Shown here piece after piece: positions 1-9,518 of a DNA stretch of 33,927 nucleotides. Location: the NCBI GenBank assembly GCA_045545455.1, contig JAZQAY010000094.1:1-33927 (forward strand), written 5' to 3'. The stretch is from RUG754 sp045545455 (lineage in GTDB: Bacteria > Bacillota > Clostridia > Peptostreptococcales > Anaerovoracaceae). Every line of letters begins with the position of its first letter. Position 1 is the stretch's first letter. The notes under the pieces were generated by a model. It ran no database searches, was not told where the DNA came from, and saw nothing but the letters and a program-made list of their open reading frames with translations. The position numbers and the translations under genes are program-made.

Positions 1-127
1 TTCATACAATTAAAAAAGAATTCGGTCATAAAATCAATCGCATTTTTTTACGACTGAATATTTGATTAGTTTCAATCGTATTTATTAATATGGGTTAATA
101 TTAATATGTACCTTATTAATCAGTATA

Positions 128-136
128 TGATATAAT
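128..136 (+). promoter_or_regulatory. extended -10 promoter of the sigma/anti-sigma operon
   Basis: TGATATAAT is an extended -10 element (TGn plus a perfect TATAAT at 131-136), 32 bases ahead of the sigma factor start. No good -35 box lies 16-18 bases upstream, which is usual for extended -10 promoters. The preceding AT-rich stretch (1-127) contains TTAATA-type repeats but no gene that I can see. Confidence 0.5.
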
Positions 137-167
137 AATCACGAAGGTATTATAGGGAGTAAAGTCA

Positions 168-722
168 TTGTTTATAATCAATCTGATTCAAACTGTATAT
201 GATGCCGTAACGGATATTTTTAATGAATATCTGCCTATGATGAAGAGCCTTGCGTATTCCCTGCTTAAAGATTACCAGCTTTCTGAGGATGCCGCACAAG
301 AGGCTCTTATTAGATTGTCTAAAAATGTTGATAAGATAGATAATATCAATTCCAACGCCAGCAAAAATTATATCTATACGGTCACTAAGAACGAGGCACT
401 GAAACTGCTTAAAGAAAAAAATAACAGAAAGGATCATGAAACAGATGTCCAATTCTATGATGAATATGGATTTAATAATGTAGAAGGTGCCTTGGATATT
501 GAGGCATTTTGTGATAAATATGGCTTTAGCTTGGAAATATCGGAGATACTGCAAAGTCTTAGTGAAACCGATAAAGACATTATTATATATAAATATGGAG
601 CTGGATATACGTTAAAAGAAATAGCAATACTTATGGACCTGGATCGTGAGCTAGTATATAAAAGACATCAAAGAGCATTGGAAAAATTAAGAACAGTCCT
701 GGAGGCCAACAATGAGAAGTAA
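168..722 (+). CDS. ECF-type RNA polymerase sigma factor
   Basis: This 184-aa protein has the two-domain layout of group 4 (ECF) sigma factors: a region 2-like helical segment at about residues 16-85 and a region 4 helix-turn-helix at about 122-178 (LSETDKDII then YTLKEIAILMDLDRELVYKR). It would direct core RNA polymerase to a small regulon. The chosen start is TTG at 168, preceded 8 bases earlier by AGGGAG; no ATG fits better. Its 3' end overlaps the anti-sigma gene by 11 bases, indicating translational coupling and a sigma/anti-sigma pair. The targets cannot be read from sequence; the secreted protein and rhs gene downstream are the natural candidates (inference). The gene is AT-rich like the rest of the 5' island. 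Confidence 0.88.
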   Translation: MFIINLIQTVYDAVTDIFNEYLPMMKSLAYSLLKDYQLSEDAAQEALIRLSKNVDKIDNINSNASKNYIYTVTKNEALKLLKEKNNRKDHETDVQFYDEYGFNNVEGALDIEAFCDKYGFSLEISEILQSLSETDKDIIIYKYGAGYTLKEIAILMDLDRELVYKRHQRALEKLRTVLEANNEK

Positions 723-1344
723 TAAAGAAGCGAAGAAGATACTTAAGGCCTTCGGTAAAGAGGCATATAAAGAGCGCATTAAGTATGTGGATTCATTTAT
801 GCCGGAGAAGATATTGTTTATAAGGTCTATCAGTTACAGGCATACATTCAGGAGAGTAGTTACTATAGCTTTATTGGTGATCCTGATAATGGTGTTGGCA
901 ATTTCTGCATACGCTGGAGTGATACACTATTTTAATTATACGAAGATAGTACATGCCGATAATGACGAGTATATTTTCAATAATGAATATATAAATAAAA
1001 TCAATAAGACAGACTATTTTATACCCACTTACGTTCCAGCGGGATATAGTCGTTCAAATGAATATTCTGATGAAAAAGGTGACCAAAAGACCCTTGTATA
1101 TGAAGGAAAAAACAATGAAAGTCTGGTAATAAAACAAAGTTTGAATCGATTTGGGTTCCACATAGATAACGAAAGATCTGAAAGTAAAACAGTTATAATA
1201 TGTGATATGGAAGTAATTATATATGACTTCTCGGATGAGATAATGGCTGTTTTCCAATATAACAATAACTGGATCACTATTGCGGGCAAAATTGACGAGA
1301 CAGAGGTAGAAAAAATAATAATTGGAATGAATATACCTGATTAA
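712..1344 (+). CDS. membrane-anchored anti-sigma factor, DUF4367-like
   Basis: This 210-aa protein has a short basic cytoplasmic N-terminus (1-48), one membrane helix at about 49-70, and an extracytoplasmic domain. The last 95 residues (a GYSRS segment followed by ITIAGKIDETEVEKII) resemble the DUF4367 domain commonly found at the C-terminus of clostridial anti-sigma proteins. It would hold the upstream sigma factor at the membrane and release it on an envelope signal. The start is ATG 712, with GGAGG at 701-705 inside the sigma gene. No zinc-binding HxxxCxxC anti-sigma motif is seen, so assignment rests on context and topology. Confidence 0.75.
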   Translation: MRSNKEAKKILKAFGKEAYKERIKYVDSFMPEKILFIRSISYRHTFRRVVTIALLVILIMVLAISAYAGVIHYFNYTKIVHADNDEYIFNNEYINKINKTDYFIPTYVPAGYSRSNEYSDEKGDQKTLVYEGKNNESLVIKQSLNRFGFHIDNERSESKTVIICDMEVIIYDFSDEIMAVFQYNNNWITIAGKIDETEVEKIIIGMNIPD

Positions 1345-1366
1345 ATATGTTTCCGGCGATATTAGG

Positions 1367-1396
1367 CCTCTGTGGAGATTTCCATAGAGGTTTTAT
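1367..1396 (+). terminator. rho-independent terminator after the anti-sigma gene
   Basis: The stem CCTCTGTGGA / TCCATAGAGG (10 pairs, one G-U) with a GATT loop is followed by TTTTATA. It ends the sigma operon 22 bases after the stop codon. Confidence 0.8.
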
Positions 1397-1492
1397 ACTG
1401 CAAAAAATTTTTAGTTGGAATGTGTCCAATTTTTTAAATAAAACAGATTTATATATTTAGAGGATAAATATATAGAAAGGATGGGAAATAAC

Positions 1493-1918
1493 ATGAAAAA
1501 GTCGATATTTATAATATGTATAATTATGGCCCTGATTTTTAGCACATGCTTAGCGTTTGCGGCAGATTTTGAAGAACCGATAGAAGAGGAAAATATATCT
1601 GAGTATGTTGATACTAATAGTGCGGATTCTTACCTAAGCATTTCCGGAAGCAGGGCAACTTGTACTACAACGGTTATAACCAGAAGTTCATCTACGGTTA
1701 ATAAAATGGTTGTAACAGTTTACTATTATAAATCCAGTGGAACATATATAGGATCCAACACTGTTACAGTTAATAATTCTGGAACATATTTTTCAGGATC
1801 AACATCCAAGACACTTAGCTCTCATGGAGCATATTATGCGGAAGCGTATGTGAAGCTGTATCATAATTCGCAACTTATAGAATCATTTACACTTGTAACG
1901 GGTAACGCTACATACTAA
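1493..1918 (+). CDS. small secreted beta-rich protein of unknown function
   Basis: A typical Sec signal peptide (MKKSIFIICIIMALIFSTCLAFAA) is followed by about 117 residues of mature protein. The mature part has an acidic start and is then rich in Ser, Thr, Tyr and Gly in alternating patterns that suggest a beta-sandwich. The only mature cysteine lies in the segment RATCTTTV. I chose ATG 1493 rather than ATG 1481 because AAGG at 1477-1480 is correctly spaced from 1493 but touches 1481. The gene lies between two terminators, so it is its own transcription unit. I do not recognise the family with confidence; a DUF6147-like small exported protein is possible. It may be a target of the neighbouring ECF sigma factor (inference). 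Confidence 0.75.
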   Translation: MKKSIFIICIIMALIFSTCLAFAADFEEPIEEENISEYVDTNSADSYLSISGSRATCTTTVITRSSSTVNKMVVTVYYYKSSGTYIGSNTVTVNNSGTYFSGSTSKTLSSHGAYYAEAYVKLYHNSQLIESFTLVTGNATY

Positions 1919-1962
1919 AGAAGAGCAATATTAAAGGATTATAGTTATAATAAAAAATGAGT

Positions 1963-2006
1963 TTATCTGGGTTGAAAAAACCATTATTCAACCCGGATAA
2001 CTTTTG
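1963..2006 (+). terminator. rho-independent terminator after the small secreted protein
   Basis: The 14-base arms TTATCTGGGTTGAA and TTCAACCCGGATAA are complementary apart from one wobble, separated by a 10-base loop and followed by CTTTTG. This separates the small secreted gene from rhs. Confidence 0.8.
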
Positions 2007-2110
2007 AAAAAAGAAGAACTTTATATAATCGTTACTTATTATGAAATTAGTATCAGGATAACATATAGAAAAGTTTTGTGTCTATATTTTTGAAGGGAAA
2101 GGTAAGTACA

Positions 2111-5100
2111 ATGAAGTTCAGAATATTGAAAAAGGGAGTGTCCTCGCTGCTTGCAATACTCCTTGCATTTGAGCTGATACCTGTTCAGGCATATGCTACA
2201 GATTCTTCTTATGATCAAACTGAAGAAACTGCGGTATACGATTGCCCGGATGGGTATTTTTCTTTTGATGAAAACGATGCTGTTGTATCAGACAAACCTT
2301 CACTTACCGAAGAGATAACCGATCGGCGTGATGAGTTCCAGAAAGAATTCATGATGGAGAATGGAATGCGCCTCGCAGCCATATACCCCATGGCAGTACA
2401 CTTCGAAAGAGAAGGCAAATGGGAGGAGATAGATAACACCCTGCATTCTGACAATTTTGAAGAAGAAAAGGTATTCCGAAACAAGAATGGCATCTGGAAC
2501 GTATATCTTCCGACAGAGATCGGTGAGAACCGAGATATCATCCTTGAACATAACGGACACAGACTGAGTTTCGGGTTTTTAGGGGAACTGGGAAAGGAAG
2601 CATATAAAGAAACATCTGTAGATGAGGTGGAATCTGTAGAAACAGTTGAGGATGAGACGGAAGTGACGGAGCCTCCTAATGAAACTGCAGAAGACAATGA
2701 TGAACAGGAACAAACCATCGAAGCTGAAGAAGCAGCTCCATCTGATGGCGAAGATGCCTCGGCTCTTAATGAAGATACTGAAATAACCGCAGAGACCACA
2801 GATGAAGTTTCCAATGAAGAAGCTATTACAACTGATGAAGCACCTTTAGAGGATGTGACGGAAGTACCGACAGCTGAGAATACTGATGAAGAAACGGGAA
2901 AGACTTCGGATGCAGCGGACGAAGTACTCCCTGATGAAAAAGTCATAAGTGCAAACTATGGATATGAGATCAACCCAGTCAAGACATCCAAAGGCACACT
3001 GCTCGAGAGCGAAATAAAGGACACGCTGAATCACGGATCTCTTGAAGAAGATATATTGTCAAGGATATCATCAGGCATAAGATATGATGGTGTATTCGAA
3101 GGAACAGACTTAAAGTATGAGCTTATCTCCAATCAGTTGAAGGAAACAGTGATCATCAATAGTTTCAGGGATGATCTGACGGGATACCGGTATGCCATCA
3201 AAACAAAGGATCTGGTCCTTAAGGCTGAAGAGAACGGTATGATCATCGCATATCCAGAAGATGGAAGTGAACCTGCCTTCTACCTTCCTGCTCCGTTTTT
3301 GTATGACTCAGAGCATAGGATGAACCGTGATATAAAAACAGAACTGGAAGAAACGGAAGATGGATATACTCTCACATATATTCTTCCAAAAGAGTGGCTT
3401 TCAGATCCTGAAACCAAGTATCCGGTATCATTGGATCCTGTCATACAGCCTGTATCCAGTACATATACGATACAAGACCAAAGCGTAAGCGAGTTCCATA
3501 ACCTTGACTATACTTGGTGCTGTGTTGAAGCAGGATATTTTCCGCCATCGTCAGGAGGAGGCGGAAGAGAGCGTATATTCATGAAGTTCCAGAATATCCC
3601 AAATCTGGCTGCGGCAGATGTGGTAGTCAGTGCGTCGGTCAGCATGTATAAACCCTATGATAGGCCGACTGTCACTATGGAAGCACATCAGGTAAACGCC
3701 ACATGGGATTCAACTACGATCACATGGTCTAATATGCCATCTACCAACCCATTGATAGAGGATTATGCTGTGACACATGATCCCGGATGGTATACATGGG
3801 ACATAACGAACATTGCTCAGAACTGGTATGCCAATAATCTTAACAGCGGTGTCATGTTCAAAGTGCCGGACAGCATTGAGAACGGAGGCAGTCAGGTATT
3901 TGATCAGTACTATTCATCTGACTACAGTCCATCTTATGCACCAATATTAAAGATCGCATATGTCAATAATTGCGGTATAGAAAATACCTGGGACTACGTT
4001 GAGACTTCTGCGGGAAGAGCAGGAACAGGTTATGTGAATGCATATACCGGGAATTTAGTATGGATAAATCAGGGCCTTGGATTCTCCGGGACCAGGATGC
4101 CTGTATCTATTCAACACATATATAATGCAAATGACTACAATAACAATTCCTTCGGTTTAGGTTATGGATGGAGAACTAACTACAATCAGCTGGTATATCA
4201 ATGGTCTGTGAATTCCAACTATTATGTCTGGGAAGACTCAGACGGTACAAGACAATATTTCCTGTATAAATCATCGGGAGTTTATGAAAATGAGCTTGAC
4301 AGCACATTGAAACTGACTACCACAGGAAGCGGGACAACTAAGTACTGCATAACTGACAGCAAAAACAACAAAAGCTATTTCGATACTTACGGCAGGCTAA
4401 CCAAGATATCAAACAATCAGCAGACGGTCTCAAATATCACAGTAACTTATTCAGGCACATCTAAATACATAACATATGTTACTGATGGAGCAGGAAGAAA
4501 GTATCAGTTTTCATATAACGGTACGGCCCTTCAGAAGATAAACTTTTTGGGAACCGGATCGACTGCGCTTGACTATATTGAGTATACACAATATTTTAAT
4601 GAACTCTGGAGTGTGAAATATTCAGATGCCAAGATCGTGTACTTCAGTTATGGGATGAACCATCTGCTTTCAGGAGTATCAGATGTAGATAATTCCGGCG
4701 CTATACTTACATATACAAGAAGAGAAACAGGGGTCCCAAACAGGATAGCAGGGGTTTTCCAGCAAGGTACGGACTATTCTGTAGGGAATTTTATCAGATT
4801 CACATATACAAAGAATCAGACTGTCCTGAAAGACAACCATGACAATATAAGGATACTGCAGTTCAATAACTGGGGAAGTACGACCTGCGTAATGAATGAT
4901 ATGGGGCAGGCAGTTGCTTCCAGATACGTCAATTCCAACTCCGGCGCTACAGATACCCGAAAGACCGGATCACAGCTGTCACTGACATCAAAGCTTCAGG
5001 ACACAGTCACAAATCTGATGATAAACGGAAGCTTTGAATATGGGACGTATTATTGGTACGATACACCGTTGAGCACTGGAGAAGGGGTAATCGATGTAGT

Positions 5101-8100
5101 CAACACCCCATATTTAGGCGAGAAGTCACTCAGCCTTACACAGACAGGGACGGGTACACCGGGGACATTGATTCTCAGAAATACGGACAGCGTAAGCAGA
5201 GCGGCGGTGCCGGGAGAAGTATACACTCTGTCAGCATATATAAAGGTCACTGATATCACTCCAGGCGGGGGCGGAGCATTCGTGTGCGTGGAGTCATATG
5301 ATAACTACAGTATTTTAGCAAAAAGTGAGGTCATAACAGAGCAAACGGATGACTGGACACGGGTGGAAGCGACAATGGTCATGCCGGATGATCTGACAGA
5401 TCAAAATGTGAAGATTTGCCTCCACATGGATTCCTTTGGGACGGCTCTATTTGACTGCGTTCAGTTTGAGAAGTCAGCTACTGCCGGCAGATTTAACCTG
5501 CTGGATAATTCTACATTCAGTTTTCCGTTGAATACATCAACGGAGGCGACATACTGGTCAAGAGGAGACAGCAGCGCATCATCCACTGAGATGAGATACT
5601 TTATGACAGAAAACGCGCAAACGTTGGGAAGCGATGCAATCAGGATAGTTGGCTCACCTACTTCGGCCAAATCATTTTATCAGAATGTGCATCAGTCTGG
5701 AGCGGCAGGAGATGTATATACATTCGGAGGATGGGCAAAGGCAGACTCTGTTCCTCTGAAAGACAGCAGGCGTTTCAATATACTAGTCAGATTCAATAAC
5801 ACAGATGGTACTACAACGGATGCTGTTGCCAAATTCAACCCATGGGTGGGGAACGGGAATGACTGGCAGTATGCTGCAGGAAGAGCGATAGCTGATAAAG
5901 ACTATTCATCCATGCGTGTCTTCCTGATGTACAACTACAATGCCAATACCGCTTACTTCGACGGGATACAGCTCTTCAAAGAAGAATTCGGTGAGAGCTA
6001 TACCTATGACAGTGACGGTAATATCACAAGCGTGAAGGATCTCCACCAGAAGACCACCCAGTATCAGTATGCCAATAACAACCTGACGAAGATCATACAT
6101 CCCAATAACGTACAGGAAACATATACATACGATAATTATCATAACGTTTTGACAGCCACAACTCCAGAAGGGGTCCTGACGTCCTTTACTTATGACGCAT
6201 ATGGCAATAACACGGGGGTGAACCAGGGAAGCGGCACTAAGAAGGTAAAAGTCAGCGCTTCTTACTCAGCCGATGGGAATCAGCTCACATCTCTGACGGA
6301 TCCGGATGGAAATACGACAAACTATGGCTATAACACACAGACAGGGACTTTGGATTGGGTCAGGGAGCCCGGAGAGTCAGACAGTACAAGAACCAACTAT
6401 ACGTATGATGCCATTCACCGGCTTACGGGTGCATCAAGAGTAGGGGATCAGGTCAGCTATGCATATAACGGAAGTGATCTCCTGAGCGGCATAACATCAC
6501 CGTCAGGAACGATTTACGGGTATGCATATGATGCTCTGTGTCAACTTACAGGGATCTCCATCGGGGCCAATAGCATCGTGACCAATTCCTATGATAGCAC
6601 TACGCATTATCTGAGCTCCAGCGTTTTCGGTAACGGTGACAGTGTATCTTACACATATGACAGTTTCGGAAGGATAAAGACCGCTGCGTATGAAGATAAC
6701 ACTTCGATATATTACGACTACAACACAGAAGGTGATGTGGGACTTGTGAGATACGGAGATGAGACCACAAGGTACTACTATGATTTCCAGGGGGAGATAA
6801 GAGGCATAGACATCAAAGACGGAAGTGATCTTAATTCCGTTCGCTGGACTTATGACACTAAAAACAATCTGACCAAGACTGTGCATAAGCTTAATGGCAC
6901 AGAATATTCAACGGATTACACATACGATAACGATAACCGTGTGACCTCACAAGCAGAGGGAAATATCGGTACTGAGTATACATACAGTGACTTCAATGCA
7001 ATAAGTGAGATCCAGAGCAAGAATGGAAGCGCTACAGTAGTCGATTCACAGATCGATTATCTTGAGCCTGACAGCAGTTCAGTATCATACAAGATAAGCA
7101 AATGGAAGAACATATACGGTAATCAGAACACAGAATACAGCTATACCTTCGATGTGAGAGGAAACATCATATCCATATCCGACGGTACCAATACTTCATC
7201 ATACGTTTATGATTCTAGGGATCAGCTGGTAAGGGAGAACAATCAGGCTGCCGGAAAGACATGGACCTATACCTATGATAACGGCGGGAACATGACCTCA
7301 AAGAAGGAATATTCGTATACCACCGGGACTTTAGGAACACCAGTATCAACGAAGAACTATACATATGGAGATACAGCATGGCCTGATAAACTTACTGCAT
7401 TCAATGGAAATACCATTAGTTATGACGGCATGGGGAATCTGACAGGTGACGGAGAATGGACTTACAGCTGGCAGCATGGCTCTCAACTAAGTGGTATGAC
7501 TAAGACAGGAACAGATATATCCTATGAATACAATTATGAAGGCCTCAGGACAGCTAAGACAGTAAACGGAATAACCACGAAGTACTTCTATACAGGTGAC
7601 AGCCTTACAGACATCATTAAGGGTAATAACAGCATGCACTTCACCTATGATGCGGTAGGGCCATCATCTGTGACATATAATGGCACGACATACTACTACT
7701 TAAGAAATGCTCAGGAAGACATAGTTGGGATAGTTGATTCAAGCGGAGCGCTTGTAGTATCATATACCTATGATGCATGGGGTGAGCCGTTAGCTATATC
7801 TGGGAATTTAGCTTCAACTTTAGGCGCAGATAATCCATTCAGGTACAGAGGATATATCTACGATGAAGAGACAGAAATATATTATCTGAACTCAAGATAC
7901 TATGATCCTGAGACTTGCAGGTTTATATCAGCAGATTCGCTTGCAGTACCTACAATATCACCAGAGAAGACCAACTGGGATAAGAATATTTATGCTTATT
8001 GTGATAATAACCCGGTATCAAGAAAAGATGATGGTGGGGAATGTTGGCTACTGATTGGTGCTGTGGTTGGAGCGGCTTCTCAATTTATATATGATGTTGG

Positions 8101-8566
8101 TAGTAATATTATAGCGGGAAATCCAATTACAGAATTCAGTATGAGCAATTGGGCTGACTATGCCACAGCTACATTAAGTGGAATGCTTGCAGCAAGTGGT
8201 GTGGGGTTAGCAGGTTCTATTTTCGGAAACGCAGGTCTTGGAGCCTTAAATTATCTGGCAAACTGTGAAATTGACGGTGAAAAGAGTACTGGCAAGGGAC
8301 TGTTGATTTCTACTGCAATTGGAGGTGTTATGGGAGCAATAGGTGGAAAGGGAGTAAACGGTGCTGAACTTAGAAAAGTATACAGCCATGCTGCTGATAA
8401 GTTGACAAGGGCAGTATCTACAAAAAAAATAGTACAATATACTGCTAAAATTGCATACGTTAAAGAAAAAACGACTACTGCAATTGTAAATACATTAAGC
8501 ATTGGGATTATTAATAAGTATATTAATAAAAGGACTAAAGCAAGGATAAAAGGGTATGTAAAATGA
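2111..8566 (+). CDS. giant secreted Rhs/YD-repeat protein with DNRLRE domain (polymorphic toxin type)
   Basis: This protein of about 2151 aa begins with a signal peptide (MKFRILKKGVSSLLAILLAFELIPVQAYA). ATG 2111 was chosen because AAAGG lies 8 bases upstream; an in-frame GTG at 2078 lacks a site. In order: an acidic Glu/Thr-rich stretch (about 175-280); a DNRLRE-type domain (447-617); a DUF6531-like Rhs N-terminal region (about 640-960); two jelly-roll segments resembling carbohydrate-binding modules (965-1120 and 1127-1287); many YD repeats (1295-1890); the Rhs-associated core (YYLNSRYYDPETCRFISADS, about 1925-1945); and a variable tip of about 180 residues after NNPVSRKDDGGE. The YD repeats should form a cocoon-like shell enclosing or presenting the tip. 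The usual DPxG-like pre-toxin motif reads DDGG. The tip is Gly/Ala-rich with a basic tail and shows no catalytic motif that I can name. The next gene overlaps by 4 bases. Confidence 0.93.
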   Translation: MKFRILKKGVSSLLAILLAFELIPVQAYATDSSYDQTEETAVYDCPDGYFSFDENDAVVSDKPSLTEEITDRRDEFQKEFMMENGMRLAAIYPMAVHFEREGKWEEIDNTLHSDNFEEEKVFRNKNGIWNVYLPTEIGENRDIILEHNGHRLSFGFLGELGKEAYKETSVDEVESVETVEDETEVTEPPNETAEDNDEQEQTIEAEEAAPSDGEDASALNEDTEITAETTDEVSNEEAITTDEAPLEDVTEVPTAENTDEETGKTSDAADEVLPDEKVISANYGYEINPVKTSKGTLLESEIKDTLNHGSLEEDILSRISSGIRYDGVFEGTDLKYELISNQLKETVIINSFRDDLTGYRYAIKTKDLVLKAEENGMIIAYPEDGSEPAFYLPAPFLYDSEHRMNRDIKTELEETEDGYTLTYILPKEWLSDPETKYPVSLDPVIQPVSSTYTIQDQSVSEFHNLDYTWCCVEAGYFPPSSGGGGRERIFMKFQNIPNLAAADVVVSASVSMYKPYDRPTVTMEAHQVNATWDSTTITWSNMPSTNPLIEDYAVTHDPGWYTWDITNIAQNWYANNLNSGVMFKVPDSIENGGSQVFDQYYSSDYSPSYAPILKIAYVNNCGIENTWDYVETSAGRAGTGYVNAYTGNLVWINQGLGFSGTRMPVSIQHIYNANDYNNNSFGLGYGWRTNYNQLVYQWSVNSNYYVWEDSDGTRQYFLYKSSGVYENELDSTLKLTTTGSGTTKYCITDSKNNKSYFDTYGRLTKISNNQQTVSNITVTYSGTSKYITYVTDGAGRKYQFSYNGTALQKINFLGTGSTALDYIEYTQYFNELWSVKYSDAKIVYFSYGMNHLLSGVSDVDNSGAILTYTRRETGVPNRIAGVFQQGTDYSVGNFIRFTYTKNQTVLKDNHDNIRILQFNNWGSTTCVMNDMGQAVASRYVNSNSGATDTRKTGSQLSLTSKLQDTVTNLMINGSFEYGTYYWYDTPLSTGEGVIDVVNTPYLGEKSLSLTQTGTGTPGTLILRNTDSVSRAAVPGEVYTLSAYIKVTDITPGGGGAFVCVESYDNYSILAKSEVITEQTDDWTRVEATMVMPDDLTDQNVKICLHMDSFGTALFDCVQFEKSATAGRFNLLDNSTFSFPLNTSTEATYWSRGDSSASSTEMRYFMTENAQTLGSDAIRIVGSPTSAKSFYQNVHQSGAAGDVYTFGGWAKADSVPLKDSRRFNILVRFNNTDGTTTDAVAKFNPWVGNGNDWQYAAGRAIADKDYSSMRVFLMYNYNANTAYFDGIQLFKEEFGESYTYDSDGNITSVKDLHQKTTQYQYANNNLTKIIHPNNVQETYTYDNYHNVLTATTPEGVLTSFTYDAYGNNTGVNQGSGTKKVKVSASYSADGNQLTSLTDPDGNTTNYGYNTQTGTLDWVREPGESDSTRTNYTYDAIHRLTGASRVGDQVSYAYNGSDLLSGITSPSGTIYGYAYDALCQLTGISIGANSIVTNSYDSTTHYLSSSVFGNGDSVSYTYDSFGRIKTAAYEDNTSIYYDYNTEGDVGLVRYGDETTRYYYDFQGEIRGIDIKDGSDLNSVRWTYDTKNNLTKTVHKLNGTEYSTDYTYDNDNRVTSQAEGNIGTEYTYSDFNAISEIQSKNGSATVVDSQIDYLEPDSSSVSYKISKWKNIYGNQNTEYSYTFDVRGNIISISDGTNTSSYVYDSRDQLVRENNQAAGKTWTYTYDNGGNMTSKKEYSYTTGTLGTPVSTKNYTYGDTAWPDKLTAFNGNTISYDGMGNLTGDGEWTYSWQHGSQLSGMTKTGTDISYEYNYEGLRTAKTVNGITTKYFYTGDSLTDIIKGNNSMHFTYDAVGPSSVTYNGTTYYYLRNAQEDIVGIVDSSGALVVSYTYDAWGEPLAISGNLASTLGADNPFRYRGYIYDEETEIYYLNSRYYDPETCRFISADSLAVPTISPEKTNWDKNIYAYCDNNPVSRKDDGGECWLLIGAVVGAASQFIYDVGSNIIAGNPITEFSMSNWADYATATLSGMLAASGVGLAGSIFGNAGLGALNYLANCEIDGEKSTGKGLLISTAIGGVMGAIGGKGVNGAELRKVYSHAADKLTRAVSTKKIVQYTAKIAYVKEKTTTAIVNTLSIGIINKYINKRTKARIKGYVK

Positions 8567-8925
8567 GTAACAAGAGATGGGATAATGATGCGAGGGCAAG
8601 TAGGAGAAATGTTTCTAACCTTATGATGTATACTTGGCTAATGAGATTATCAGGTATATTTTTAGGCATAAACTTTCTTTTGGTTTCACATACCGATACA
8701 ATGTGTATTATCTGTGCGATCATATCTATGCTTCTCGGTTTTATAAAAACCAATTTTAAAGATAAAAAATATAGGGATAAAAGCACAACTATAGCCTTTG
8801 TTTGTGGTTGCTTTCTATTGTCTTTATTAATGTACTATATTTCATCACAAATTATAGTACTTTATGCGATAGGAATAGAATTGGTTCTGGCATTAATATG
8901 TGTACTCTTTACAAAAGGTAAATGA
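8563..8925 (+). CDS. four-helix membrane protein, putative immunity protein for the Rhs tip
   Basis: This 120-aa protein starts with a charged head (SNKRWDNDARASRRN), followed by about four hydrophobic segments (near 29-45, 47-65, 76-94 and 97-116). The ATG overlaps the rhs stop (ATGA), so the two are translationally coupled, and it shares the AT-rich composition of the rhs tip. In polymorphic toxin systems the gene immediately after the toxin tip is normally its immunity gene, and an all-membrane immunity protein would suit a tip that acts on or in the membrane. I do not recognise the family; the assignment is from position and topology only. Confidence 0.6.
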   Translation: MSNKRWDNDARASRRNVSNLMMYTWLMRLSGIFLGINFLLVSHTDTMCIICAIISMLLGFIKTNFKDKKYRDKSTTIAFVCGCFLLSLLMYYISSQIIVLYAIGIELVLALICVLFTKGK

Positions 8926-8977
8926 GTAGTAGTTTTATAAACTAAGAATATAAAATTGTCAAATTAAAGGGTGTATC

Positions 8978-9484
8978 ATGAATAGTTTGATAAAGAAAAT
9001 AAAATATGAATTCAGGGAACCAATTCCTAAATTTGGAGCTATTATTCTTATTGTTGGTGGTCTGATAATGGGGACTGTTTTTATTTTTGGTATGTACTAT
9101 TGGGAGGGATCAGTACCAAAAGGCGAAGCCATATTCGTAAAAGCAACGTATGCGTCTTACACAGAAGAGTATATGGGACGTAGTAATTATTTTGAATTAT
9201 ATTTTGAGGATCATAAGCGATTAGATATCCGTACAGTTTGCTGCAGTGATGAGGTTAGTCAATCCGTGTATTCGTTAAAACCAGGGACGATTCTTAATCT
9301 TTACATACACCCAAGAAGCAATGCGATATTAGAATTGATTGATAACGGAAATGTCATAATAGAATATGATGAAGCCATTAAAAAACTATCATCTAATGTA
9401 AAAGCTTTCAGGGTATTTGGCTTGATTCTTTATTCCTGGGCTGTGCTTGGTATTATAAAAATAATAAGGAAAGAGACAATATAA
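8978..9484 (+). CDS. two-helix membrane protein, DUF3592-like layout
   Basis: This 168-aa protein has a membrane helix at about 19-42, a soluble beta-rich middle (about 48-135) and a second helix at about 145-162. This layout, with a short central domain reading KATYASYTEEYMGRSNYFELYFED, resembles DUF3592-type membrane proteins, which often sit beside Rhs or secretion loci. AAAGGG lies 7 bases before the ATG. The 52-base gap to the previous gene has no terminator, so it probably belongs to the rhs transcript. It may be a second immunity or accessory protein (inference). Confidence 0.6.
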   Translation: MNSLIKKIKYEFREPIPKFGAIILIVGGLIMGTVFIFGMYYWEGSVPKGEAIFVKATYASYTEEYMGRSNYFELYFEDHKRLDIRTVCCSDEVSQSVYSLKPGTILNLYIHPRSNAILELIDNGNVIIEYDEAIKKLSSNVKAFRVFGLILYSWAVLGIIKIIRKETI

Positions 9485-9518
9485 CAATAATATCTCAGGT
9501 ATAAAATCAAGTTTACAA

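Noticed and set aside
1415..1435. TTGGA-N5-TCCAA followed by T-run, considered a second terminator or ECF promoter
   Set aside because: The 5-base stem is weak and follows a good terminator; the motif is not repeated upstream of the sigma or rhs genes, so no regulon site can be claimed.
2215..2946. Serine-rich 243-codon frame antisense to the rhs acidic spacer
   Set aside because: Poly-Ser results from reading Glu/Thr-rich codons backwards; no ribosome binding site and the sense gene is certain.
5990..7800. Recurring YTYD-coding segments considered as DNA tandem repeats or a CRISPR-like array
   Set aside because: The repetition is at protein level (YD repeats), with varied DNA spacing and no constant direct repeat; no CRISPR array or cas gene is seen in the window.
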